24,055 nucleotides of DNA, taken from Bacillota bacterium (GTDB lineage Bacteria; Bacillota; Bacilli; ZCTH02-B2). Where the stretch lies: the NCBI GenBank assembly GCA_017577895.1, contig PKQY01000027.1, forward strand, positions 1 through 24,055. The letters are read 5' to 3'. Position 1 is the first letter of the stretch; every line of letters begins with the position of its first letter. The translations under genes were made by a program, and so were the position numbers. This document shows, in pieces, positions 14,061-21,034 of this stretch. Below the pieces are notes generated by a model. That model saw only the letters and a program-made list of their open reading frames with translations, was not told the DNA's origin and did no database searches.

Positions 14061-15314
14061 ATGAAGCTGGGAAAAAAGGCGATGACCGCCCTGGCTTTTG
14101 CCGTCGGCACGTGCATGTTCGTGTCGACCGCATTTGCCGACATGGCCTTGGGCACGGGTTACGACCGGTTGAAAGAGACGGTCAAATACACGGCGGCACA
14201 AATGGAGGACGGATTGGACAATTACACCGTCGAATGGTTGGCCGAGTTGAAAGTGGACGATGAGACAGTGATGCAGGTTTCAACGGTGAAAAAGTACGAC
14301 ACGCGGAAAAAGGCGGCCGAAGACTTGACGGTGACGAAGCAGTTCTTCGGGCAAACGGAGACCAGTTGGTCCTATTTTGATTCGGAAGCTTACATTTATA
14401 AACACGGCGATGACCAGTATACTGTGGTGGAAAGGGACGCAAGAGACAGCGACGAGGCGTACGTCTTCAGAAGTCCGTTCCGGGATGAGGCCGCCGAAGA
14501 CTTGGAAAAAATCGTGGATGCGCTGGTGGGCAATCTGAAAGAGTACGTGCAAGTGGATGAAAACGCCAACGGCGAACGGGTCTACTCCGGCACTCTGACC
14601 CAGTTGCAGGTCCCGGCGTTGATCAACGCCGTCAGTTCCTTCTATATGAAACAGATCATCAACGAGCAATCTCGGTACCACCATGACGTGCCGTTGCCGG
14701 ATATCAAAAAAGACATTTTTGTGCAAAAAGTGACGGGTACGGCCGTGGAAGATGCCAACGGACTGCTGAAAAGCATGAGGGGAGAAATCACATTTTCCGG
14801 AAAGGACAGCCGCGATGTTACCCATGAGGTGGCGTTGCATGTGATGTTCAAACTGAAGGATGTCGGCACGACGGCTGTCGTTAAGCCCGACTTGAAAGGG
14901 AAAAAGGTGGAAGTCAGCACGGCTAACGGGCTCAGCGACAAGTATGTCGGCACGTACAAAGCGAATATCGTCATCGAGAAAGACGGAGAATTTGTCAACA
15001 TCGGCGAGCGGACGCTGGAAATTGACAGCGTGCAAGACGGCATCATCCGCGGCCGTTACTACGAAACCGTGAAACCGGAATATGCGTCCGAGTATCCGGA
15101 GCCGTACGATTTTACGTTTGAACTGTCCGCAAATGACTATTTCTTTACGTACAAAAACCCGGCTGGAAAAGAAGAGACCGGCGCGCTGCATCCCGGGGCG
15201 AACGGAAACATTTATCTCGATTTGAACGTGGAAGTGCATGACGATGGCGGGTACAGCACCAAAGCGGGCGAACGGTGGTTCAGCGGCGATTTGATCCGGG
15301 TCTTTGAAGAATGA
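14061..15314 (+). CDS. exported protein of unknown function preceding an ABC transporter
   Basis: I do not recognise the family. The 417-aa protein has a type I signal peptide: basic MKLGKK, a hydrophobic core, and TAFA-DMA with cleavage expected after A26. C18 is preceded by VGT, a poor lipobox, so a lipoprotein is unlikely. After the signal, residues 27 to about 280 are a mixed alpha/beta region with repeated strand-turn-strand patterns (WSYFDSEAYIYKHGDDQYTV) that recall LolA/LppX-like folds, which is only a visual impression. From about 295 there is a beta-rich C-terminal domain (KYVGTYKANIVIEKDG to the end). The ATG has AAAGGAAGGTGG upstream. It heads the ABC-kinase-regulator operon and may bind the signal or substrate outside the cell. 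Confidence 0.9.
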   Translation: MKLGKKAMTALAFAVGTCMFVSTAFADMALGTGYDRLKETVKYTAAQMEDGLDNYTVEWLAELKVDDETVMQVSTVKKYDTRKKAAEDLTVTKQFFGQTETSWSYFDSEAYIYKHGDDQYTVVERDARDSDEAYVFRSPFRDEAAEDLEKIVDALVGNLKEYVQVDENANGERVYSGTLTQLQVPALINAVSSFYMKQIINEQSRYHHDVPLPDIKKDIFVQKVTGTAVEDANGLLKSMRGEITFSGKDSRDVTHEVALHVMFKLKDVGTTAVVKPDLKGKKVEVSTANGLSDKYVGTYKANIVIEKDGEFVNIGERTLEIDSVQDGIIRGRYYETVKPEYASEYPEPYDFTFELSANDYFFTYKNPAGKEETGALHPGANGNIYLDLNVEVHDDGGYSTKAGERWFSGDLIRVFEE

Positions 15315-15321
15315 ACGGACG

Positions 15322-15363
15322 GGTTCCCCTGGGCGGGATGCCTGGGGGATTCACCCTTTTATA
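15322..15363 (+). other. imperfect hairpin between the exported protein and ABC genes
   Basis: GGGTTCCCC near 15322 can pair imperfectly with GGGGGATTCACCC near 15344, closing on a GGGC/GCCT inner stem, with TTTT just after. It could be a weak terminator or attenuator that lowers transport and signalling gene expression relative to the exported protein. Confidence 0.4.
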
Positions 15364-15379
15364 GGAGATGATACCTGCC

Positions 15380-16105
15380 ATGACGAAAGCCATCGAAATC
15401 ATCGGCTTGACCAAAGTGTACAAAAACGGCCGGGGCATTCACGACTTGAATTTGGAAATTGACCAAGGGGACATTTTCGGATTTCTCGGACCCAACGGCG
15501 CCGGCAAGACGACGGCCATGAAGATCATGACCGGCTTGATGAAGCCGGATCGAGGCGATGTGAAGATTTTCGGCGCCAGCGTCTTGGACGATTTCGTCAA
15601 CGCCATGAAGCATGTGGGCTGCATCATCGAGACGGCGGAAGTGTATCCGTATTTGACGGCCTACGAACATTTAAAACTTTTTGCCCGCTATTATCCGCAT
15701 GTGGACGAGCGGCGCATCGACGAGTGTCTGGAAATCACCGGGCTGCTCCCATACAAACATGAAAAGGCCCGCAAGTTTTCCCTCGGGATGAAACAGCGGC
15801 TGGGGCTGGCGGCGGCGATGCTTTCGAAGCCGAAACTGCTCATCTTGGATGAGCCGTTAAACGGGCTCGATATCGAAGGGATGCTGGACATGCGGAAACT
15901 CATCCGGCGGCTGGCGGAAGAGGAAGGAACGACATTTTTTATCTCCAGCCATCTCATCCACGACGTGGAATTGACGTGCACGCGGATTGGTGTCATTTAC
16001 AACGGACGCCTCGTCAATGTGGCCTATACGGAAGACATTCTCGCCAATTACGCTTCCTTGGAAAATTATTTTGTCAGCGAGGTGGAGCGCAGTGGCCGGA
16101 TTTAA
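15380..16105 (+). CDS. ABC transporter ATP-binding protein
   Basis: A 241-aa ATPase of the kind found with ABC-2-type permeases (bacitracin/antibiotic exporter or bcrA-like group). Walker A is GPNGAGKTT (37-45), the signature is FSLGMKQRLGLAAAML, Walker B is LLILDEPLNGLD, and the H-loop is SSHLIHD. An in-frame ATG at 15368 abuts the AGGAG site, which is 12 bases from 15380; 15380 (MTKAIEIIG) is preferred because the family begins there. The gene overlaps the permease start by 14 bp, so the two are translationally coupled. The exported substrate is unknown. Confidence 0.95.
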   Translation: MTKAIEIIGLTKVYKNGRGIHDLNLEIDQGDIFGFLGPNGAGKTTAMKIMTGLMKPDRGDVKIFGASVLDDFVNAMKHVGCIIETAEVYPYLTAYEHLKLFARYYPHVDERRIDECLEITGLLPYKHEKARKFSLGMKQRLGLAAAMLSKPKLLILDEPLNGLDIEGMLDMRKLIRRLAEEEGTTFFISSHLIHDVELTCTRIGVIYNGRLVNVAYTEDILANYASLENYFVSEVERSGRI

Positions 16106-16844
16106 AGCAGCATTGGTCAACGAATTGTACAAGTTGCTGAAAAAGAAAAAGATGATCGCCACTGCGGTGTTGTCCTTGCTGGTCGTCCTCATCGGCCAGT
16201 TGGCCGTCACCGCCGTCACCCACGGGTTGGGGTTGCGTCTCGCCGGCAGCGCCGAGTTTCCGTTTGTGGTCTTGACGCTCCTCAGTTATACGTTGCTTCC
16301 GTTGTTTGCGGCCTTTGTTGCTATCGATGCCTTTTGCGGCGAATTTTCTTCGAACACCATGAAACTGACCCTGACCCGGCCGGTGTCCCGGTTTGGCGTC
16401 TACAGCGCCAAAGTGGGTACGGTGGCCGTATTCATTGTGGCCAATTTGCTCTTTGTCATGATCTTGGCGTTGCTGGCCGGATTTTTGTTCAATCCGCAAT
16501 CGGCTGAGGCTTCCGGCATCGTGAAGGTCGTGTTGGCGTATGTGGTCACCGGGCTGCCGCTGTTTGTTTTCGCGTTGGCGGTGGTGGTCTTGGCCAATCT
16601 GTTGCGCAGCGGGACGGCGGTGTTTTTCCTGTCGGTGCTCCTTTACTTGGTCTTTCACTTTTTGGGCATCGTCTTTTCCCGCTACGCCAGTTTTTTTGTC
16701 ACTTCCAGTTTCGACTGGTACACGTTGTGGATTGCCGATGCGGTAAACTGGGGAAAAATTTTGCGCCAGCTTCTCATCCTGTTGGGCTGTGGTATGATGT
16801 TGTTTACCGCCGGGTATTACTTGTTTGAGCGGAAAGATTTATAA
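16092..16844 (+). CDS. ABC-2-type transporter permease
   Basis: A 250-aa integral membrane protein with about six hydrophobic segments: around residues 20-40 (after the basic LLKKKK), 60-80, 108-132, 148-170, 175-195 and 225-245. An early cytoplasmic amphipathic stretch (AGFKAALVNELYKLLKKKK) is typical of ABC-2 permeases that pair with an ATPase of the previous type. GTG at 16092 has AGGTGGAG five bases upstream; no ATG fits. It overlaps the ATPase gene and should form a homodimeric channel with it. No TGG-rich or large extracellular domain as in BceB-type permeases is present, so it is not a classic Bce transporter. Confidence 0.9.
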   Translation: MAGFKAALVNELYKLLKKKKMIATAVLSLLVVLIGQLAVTAVTHGLGLRLAGSAEFPFVVLTLLSYTLLPLFAAFVAIDAFCGEFSSNTMKLTLTRPVSRFGVYSAKVGTVAVFIVANLLFVMILALLAGFLFNPQSAEASGIVKVVLAYVVTGLPLFVFALAVVVLANLLRSGTAVFFLSVLLYLVFHFLGIVFSRYASFFVTSSFDWYTLWIADAVNWGKILRQLLILLGCGMMLFTAGYYLFERKDL

Positions 16845-16878
16845 GGTTCGGATTTAGGCCCGTAGGAAGGGTTGGCCT

Positions 16879-18312
16879 ATGCAGCTTTCGAAACGGTTTT
16901 TTGCCATGAATGTGCTGGCAGTAGTGGCGGCCGTCGTCTTCACGGCACTGGCCGTGACGTTGTTTATGGCGGCGTATACGAAATGGTTCGGTCCGGCTGC
17001 CCATTGGCAGGCGTTGCAGCGAACGGTGGAGCTCCGGGCCTGGTTGGCGGACATCAAAAACGACGCCTTGATGCTGTCATTTGACCGGTTGTTGGACGCT
17101 TCCTTTCAGCAGGAACTGAGGGAAAAAGTGAAAGTCTTGGGGGCGGAGGCGGTGATCGTCGAACAGCGGGAAGTGGTGTTCGCCACGACGGACCTGAGCC
17201 GGGCCGACCTGGAAAAAATGTTGTTGATGACCAATGCGGCCAGCAACGGAGAGACGTTGCGCCTGGGAAGCGGCGACTATGTGGTTGCAAGGGCCGATTA
17301 TGTTCGCCCCGCCGGAGGACAGGGAGTGCTTTTCCTGTTGGCGCCGGTGCCGGGGGAGACCGATGTGTTCGTGATATTGGCTTTTTTGGCGGCCGGCTGT
17401 TTTATCCTCAGTTTCTTGCTCATGAACGGCTGGGTCACGTACCGTTTTTCCCGCAGTGTCATCGCGCCGGTATCCAGGTTGAAAGAGGCGGCCCAAAAAA
17501 TCAGCGAAGGCGACTTGAACGGCGGCATCCCAGAGGAAGGGGACGGCGAAGTTCGGGAATTGAGCCGGGCGCTGGAAGTGATGCGCATCAAGTTGAAGGA
17601 GTCCATCTATATGCAGCGCAAGTACGACGAGAACCGGCGGTTTCTCCTCTCCAGCATTTCCCACGACCTGAAAACGCCGGTGACCGCCATCATCGGATAC
17701 ATCGAGGGCATTATGGATGGTGTCGCCCGCACGCCGGAAAAACAGCAGAAGTATTTAGACACCGCTCTTGCCAAAGCCCGTTTGGTGAACACCATGATCG
17801 ACGATTTGCTTCTCTATTCCAAATTGGACCTGAAGCAGCTTCCCTTTCATTTTGAAAAGACGAATCTGGAAGCCTACTTGGCCGACTGCGTGGCCGAGTA
17901 TCAGCACGAATTTGCCCGGCATCAGCTGCAATTGAACTTCATCCGCGAAAACGAAGAGCCGGTGTATGTCTACTTGGACAAGGAGCGTTTCCGGCGGGTC
18001 ATGCAGAACATTCTGGACAATGCCATCAAGTACACGGACCGGCGGCCGGGCCGGGTGGACGTGGTGTTGCGGGAGACGGCCACGTCGGCCATTGTGGAGG
18101 TGCGGGACAACGGCCAGGGCATTCCGCCGGAACACGTTCCGCGCATCTTTGACCGTTTTTACCGGGCCGACCCGGCGCGAAAAACGACGGAAGGCAGCGG
18201 TCTCGGCCTGGCCATCGCCAAACAGATCGTGGAAAGCCATGAAGGGAAAATTTGGGTGACCAGTCAAGTCGGACAAGGAACCCGGGTCATGATTTCTTTG
18301 AAAAAATTTTAG
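16879..18312 (+). CDS. sensor histidine kinase with HAMP domain
   Basis: A 477-aa membrane kinase. TM1 is about residues 10-33, an extracellular sensor domain of roughly 120 residues follows, TM2 is about 165-190, then a HAMP linker (RFSRSVIAPVSRLKEAAQKI). The HisKA site is SSISHDLKTPVTAIIGY with H262 as the phosphorylated residue. The ATPase domain has the N box NILDNAIKYT, G1 VRDNGQGIP, F box IFDRFYR and G2 GSGLGLAIAKQI. ATG 16879 follows GTAGGAAGGG. It lies 34 bp after the permease and just before its cognate regulator; kinase before regulator is the less common order. The sensed signal is unknown; the exported protein and transporter are candidates for partners. Confidence 0.95.
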   Translation: MQLSKRFFAMNVLAVVAAVVFTALAVTLFMAAYTKWFGPAAHWQALQRTVELRAWLADIKNDALMLSFDRLLDASFQQELREKVKVLGAEAVIVEQREVVFATTDLSRADLEKMLLMTNAASNGETLRLGSGDYVVARADYVRPAGGQGVLFLLAPVPGETDVFVILAFLAAGCFILSFLLMNGWVTYRFSRSVIAPVSRLKEAAQKISEGDLNGGIPEEGDGEVRELSRALEVMRIKLKESIYMQRKYDENRRFLLSSISHDLKTPVTAIIGYIEGIMDGVARTPEKQQKYLDTALAKARLVNTMIDDLLLYSKLDLKQLPFHFEKTNLEAYLADCVAEYQHEFARHQLQLNFIRENEEPVYVYLDKERFRRVMQNILDNAIKYTDRRPGRVDVVLRETATSAIVEVRDNGQGIPPEHVPRIFDRFYRADPARKTTEGSGLGLAIAKQIVESHEGKIWVTSQVGQGTRVMISLKKF

Positions 18313-18325
18313 CGGAAAAAATTTT
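18300..18325 (+). repeat. 15-bp-spaced direct repeat at the kinase-regulator junction
   Basis: GAAAAAATTTT occurs at 18300-18310 and 18315-18325. The first copy contains the end of the kinase coding sequence (stop TAG at 18310-18312). It looks like a local duplication that extended the junction. Confidence 0.7.
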
Positions 18326-18341
18326 CGCGGCGGTGATGACC

Positions 18342-19037
18342 ATGCCCAAAATTCTCATTGTGGAAGACGACGAAAGCATCGCGCAGCTGCAGAAAGATTA
18401 TTTGGAGCTGAGCGGTTTTGACGTGTCCATCGTCCACAACGGCACCGACGGCTTGAAAGCATTAGAGGAGGAAGCGTTTGACCTGGTGATTTTGGACATC
18501 ATGCTGCCGGGGATGGACGGCTTTTCGCTGTTGCGGACGATTCGTGATAAAGAGGACATTCCCGTGTTGTTGGTGTCGGCCCGGTCGGAGGAGATTTATA
18601 AAATCAACGGCTTGGGACTGGGTGCCGACGATTACATCACCAAACCGTTCAGTTCGGCGGAACTGGTGGCTCGGGTGAAAGCCCACTTGAGCCGCTATCA
18701 GCGGATGAAAGAACGGTTTGGCCAAAGACCCGAGACGAACAAACTGCACGTGCGGGGGTTGGAAATTCACAAAGACTCCCGGCGCGTATTCGTCCACGGC
18801 CGCGAAGTGGCTTTGACGCAGAAAGAATATGAGCTGCTCCTGTTTTTACTGGAAAATGCGAATCGGGTGTTCAGCAAAGAGGAATTGTTTGAGCGCATTT
18901 GGGGCATGGATGCGGTGGGCGATGTGTCCACCGTCACGGTGCACATCGCCCGCATTCGGGAGAAACTCGAAGACAATCCGTCGAAGCCGAAATATATTGA
19001 CACCGTCTGGGGAGCCGGGTATCGGTTTTTGCTTTAA
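18342..19037 (+). CDS. OmpR/PhoB-family response regulator
   Basis: A 231-aa regulator with an N-terminal receiver (VEDDES at 7-12, phospho-acceptor D52 in VILDIMLPGMDG, then ADDYITKPF) and a C-terminal winged helix (VALTQKEYELLLFLLEN to TVWGAGYRFLL). It is expected to be phosphorylated by the upstream kinase and to bind paired direct repeats. The start is uncertain: GTG 18333, ATG 18336 and ATG 18342 are in frame, and only a weak GGCGGTGA lies upstream, so translation may be coupled to the kinase gene 30 bp earlier. Its stop codon overlaps that of the convergent heme monooxygenase gene. Autoregulation through 13953-13974 is inferred. Confidence 0.95.
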   Translation: MPKILIVEDDESIAQLQKDYLELSGFDVSIVHNGTDGLKALEEEAFDLVILDIMLPGMDGFSLLRTIRDKEDIPVLLVSARSEEIYKINGLGLGADDYITKPFSSAELVARVKAHLSRYQRMKERFGQRPETNKLHVRGLEIHKDSRRVFVHGREVALTQKEYELLLFLLENANRVFSKEELFERIWGMDAVGDVSTVTVHIARIREKLEDNPSKPKYIDTVWGAGYRFLL

Positions 19038-19366
19038 GAATCGCTCGTTGGATGAGCGGTGTAATGCGCCACGATGCGGTGTTTGCTGGACCGGGAATCG
19101 ATGATGTAGTCGTTCGGCCGCTGGTTGCTGGCCTCGTGGGCCTTCCGAAAGGCAGCGCTGTTGACCCAGTTGAGGAAGGCTTGCTCGTTTTCCCACACCG
19201 TGCACGCCTGAAATTCCTCAAACTCCTCTTGTTCATGTTCCGTTTGCCACAGTTCAAAACGGATGAATCCCGGCATTTGGTGAACCCCTTTGGGTGTTTT
19301 GAACCGTTCGACGAGTTGAGGCCCGTATCCTTTTTTCACGCGAATCGTGTTGATGACCACGTACAT
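19034..19366 (-). CDS. IsdG/HmoA-like heme-degrading monooxygenase
   Basis: A 110-aa protein of the antibiotic-biosynthesis-monooxygenase (ABM) fold. The three residues that define IsdG-type heme oxygenases are in register: N6 in VVINTIRV, W67 in EQAFLNWVNS and H77 in AFRKAHEAS, matching N/W/H of Staphylococcus IsdG and IsdI. It should open the heme ring to release iron. The frame is open to 19432, but ATG 19366 (MYVVIN) with AAGGA about ten bases upstream fits the family start. The residues after about 90 are a variable tail. A sigma-A-like promoter lies upstream at 19403-19432. Bacillus homologues are named hmoA/hmoB; which one this is cannot be told. Confidence 0.9.
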   Translation of the reverse strand: MYVVINTIRVKKGYGPQLVERFKTPKGVHQMPGFIRFELWQTEHEQEEFEEFQACTVWENEQAFLNWVNSAAFRKAHEASNQRPNDYIIDSRSSKHRIVAHYTAHPTSDS

Positions 19367-19402
19367 GGTTGCATCGTCCTTTCTGTCAGAATTTTGATGT
19401 CC

Positions 19403-19432
19403 ATTGTATCCAGTATTGTTGCAAACAGTCAA
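19403..19432 (-). promoter_or_regulatory. sigma-A-like promoter of the heme monooxygenase gene
   Basis: On the minus strand TTGACT (19432-19427), an 18-bp spacer and TACAAT (19408-19403). Transcription should start near 19396, about 30 bases before the ATG. No convincing Fur box overlaps it. Confidence 0.7.
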
Positions 19433-19607
19433 AGAACTTGAAACACCTCATCGTTCAGTGAAGTATTCACGCTAAGCAGTATATCATGAGCCATGCATAA
19501 AAAATAAAGATACGGTCATTTCCTCAATGAATTGCAATGAGAATCGCTCCTTTAAGGCGAATATATGTTTTATTTTCATAACTTTTTCATTATTACATCA
19601 CATCTGT

Positions 19608-19635
19608 CACGAACGCCCACCCACCGGCATAACGT
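19608..19635 (+). promoter_or_regulatory. possible sigma-K/sigma-E-type promoter of sigK
   Basis: CACG at 19608-19611, a 16-bp spacer and CATAACGT at 19628-19635 resemble the sigma-K pattern (mACm, 16-17 bp, CATAnnnTA); the -10 is also compatible with sigma-E. In B. subtilis sigK is transcribed by both in the mother cell. No clear SpoIIID site was identified. Confidence 0.5.
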
Positions 19636-19669
19636 GTAATATGGTCGAAAATCGCTGGGGGGTGGGGAC

Positions 19670-20386
19670 ATGTCCGGCCTGTTGACAGCGCTGTTGTTGT
19701 TTTTCAAGGAGCTGTCTTTTTTTGTTTCTTACATAAAAAACAACGCTTTTCCTCAACCGTTGAGTGAAGAGGAGGAGCGGGAAGCGCTGGAGCGGATGAA
19801 GGCGGGAGACAAAGAAGCGCGTAACCGGCTCATCGAACACAATTTGCGGCTGGTGGCCCACATTGTTAAAAAGTTTGAGAATACCGGCGAAGACACGGAG
19901 GACTTGATCTCCATTGGTACCATCGGCCTCATCAAGGCCATCGAAAGTTACGAGTTGGACAAAGGCACCAAGTTGGCCACCTACGCCGCGAGGTGTATTG
20001 AAAACGAGATTTTAATGCATTTGCGTTCGTTGAAAAAAATGAAGAAAGACGTCTCCCTGCACGACCCCATCGGCCACGATAAAGAGTCCAATGAAATCAC
20101 TTTGATCGACATTTTAGGCACTGATCCGGACGACGTCATCGATACGGTTCAAATGCGGGTGGAAAGCAACAAACTCCACGAATTTTTCCACGTGTTGACC
20201 GAACGAGAAAAAGAAGTGATCCGCAGCCGTTTTGGATTGGATACGGGAAAGGAGAAGACACAGCGGGAAATTGCCAAGGAGTTAGGAATTTCCCGTTCTT
20301 ATGTTTCGCGCATTGAAAAACGGGCATTGAGCAAATTATTTCAGGAGTTTTACCAGTCCGCCAAGGGGAACGAACCAAAAGAGTAA
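19670..20386 (+). CDS. sigK: RNA polymerase sporulation sigma factor, pro-sigma-K
   Basis: The late mother-cell sigma factor, made as an inactive membrane-associated precursor. The 238-aa protein has a hydrophobic 20-residue pro-sequence ending FFVS, followed by YIKNNAFPQPL, so the SpoIVFB cut between S20 and Y21 known in B. subtilis is preserved. Region 2 (NLRLVAHIVKKFENTGEDTE, then DLISIGTIGLIKAIES) and region 4 with the helix-turn-helix REIAKELGISRSYVSRIE are almost identical to the Bacillus protein as I recall it. The gene is uninterrupted: no skin-like element splits it. ATG 19670 follows GGGGGGTGGGG. Its presence shows the organism forms, or descends from, endospore formers. Confidence 0.97.
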   Translation: MSGLLTALLLFFKELSFFVSYIKNNAFPQPLSEEEEREALERMKAGDKEARNRLIEHNLRLVAHIVKKFENTGEDTEDLISIGTIGLIKAIESYELDKGTKLATYAARCIENEILMHLRSLKKMKKDVSLHDPIGHDKESNEITLIDILGTDPDDVIDTVQMRVESNKLHEFFHVLTEREKEVIRSRFGLDTGKEKTQREIAKELGISRSYVSRIEKRALSKLFQEFYQSAKGNEPKE

Positions 20387-20410
20387 CTTCCCATGTTACC
20401 CATTGGCTCG

Positions 20411-20419
20411 TGGTATAAT
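20411..20419 (+). promoter_or_regulatory. extended -10 promoter of the yqeG operon
   Basis: TGGTATAAT at 20411-20419 is an extended -10 (TGn plus TATAAT); no good -35 is seen. It lies 25 bp after sigK and would separate vegetative expression of yqeG-yqeK from the sporulation gene. Confidence 0.7.
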
Positions 20420-20472
20420 ATGGACAAAAATCGCGGACAATCTTGTATTGTTTTGGACTATGAAACGGGTGA

Positions 20473-20988
20473 ATGCGTTTGTCGTGGTTGGAACGGTTCG
20501 TTCCCGATTGTCGGGTGACGAGTTTTTCAGACATTGATCCGTTGTTGTTAAAACGGTTAGGGTTAAAAGGGATCATCGCCGATTTAGACAATACGTTGGT
20601 TGCGGCAGAGACCGGGAGAGCGACGCCGGAACTGATGCGGTGGCTGGAATGCCTGAAACAAGGCAATGTGTCGGTGATCATTGTTTCCAACAATAGCCAT
20701 CGCCGCGTGGCCCTAGTGGCCCAAGAGTTGGGCATCCCGTACATTTCCCGGGCGCGGAAGCCGTTGCGCAGAGCTTTTCAACAAGCCTTGCAGCAGTTAC
20801 AGTTGAAGCCCGAAGAGGCGGCAGTGGTAGGAGATCAGCTGTTGACCGACATTTTCGGCGGGAAACGGCTCGGGCTGTACACCTTTTTGGTGCAGCCCAT
20901 TTCGCCGGCGGAAAAATGGACGACCCGTATGAACCGGTTTTTAGAAAAGGGGCTCATGCTTTTGTTGAAAAGACAAGGCCGCTATTGA
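20473..20988 (+). CDS. yqeG: YqeG family HAD-type phosphatase
   Basis: A 171-aa HAD-superfamily hydrolase of the YqeG (IIIA) type. Motif I is ADLDNTLV with D37 and D39, motif II is VSNN, and the motif III/IV region is RKP followed by VVGDQLLTDIFGGKRLG. Phosphatase activity is expected; the physiological substrate is not established here. ATG 20473 has only a weak GGGTGA upstream. It is the first gene of the conserved yqeG-yqeH-aroE-nadD-yqeK cluster and lies 46 bp before yqeH. Confidence 0.94.
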   Translation: MRLSWLERFVPDCRVTSFSDIDPLLLKRLGLKGIIADLDNTLVAAETGRATPELMRWLECLKQGNVSVIIVSNNSHRRVALVAQELGIPYISRARKPLRRAFQQALQQLQLKPEEAAVVGDQLLTDIFGGKRLGLYTFLVQPISPAEKWTTRMNRFLEKGLMLLLKRQGRY

Positions 20989-21034
20989 ACTGGGCATCTC
21001 GTTTCAGCACAACATCTTGGGAAGGGGTTTTGTT

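Noticed and set aside
14105..14118. Lipobox around C18 of the exported protein
   Set aside because: The residues before the cysteine are VGT; threonine at -1 is not accepted in typical lipoboxes, while TAFA-D is a good type I signal peptidase site.
19535..19552. Possible Fur box (AATGAGAATCG) between the heme monooxygenase and sigK
   Set aside because: Only one half resembles the 7-1-7 consensus, and it lies about 100 bp upstream of the monooxygenase promoter.
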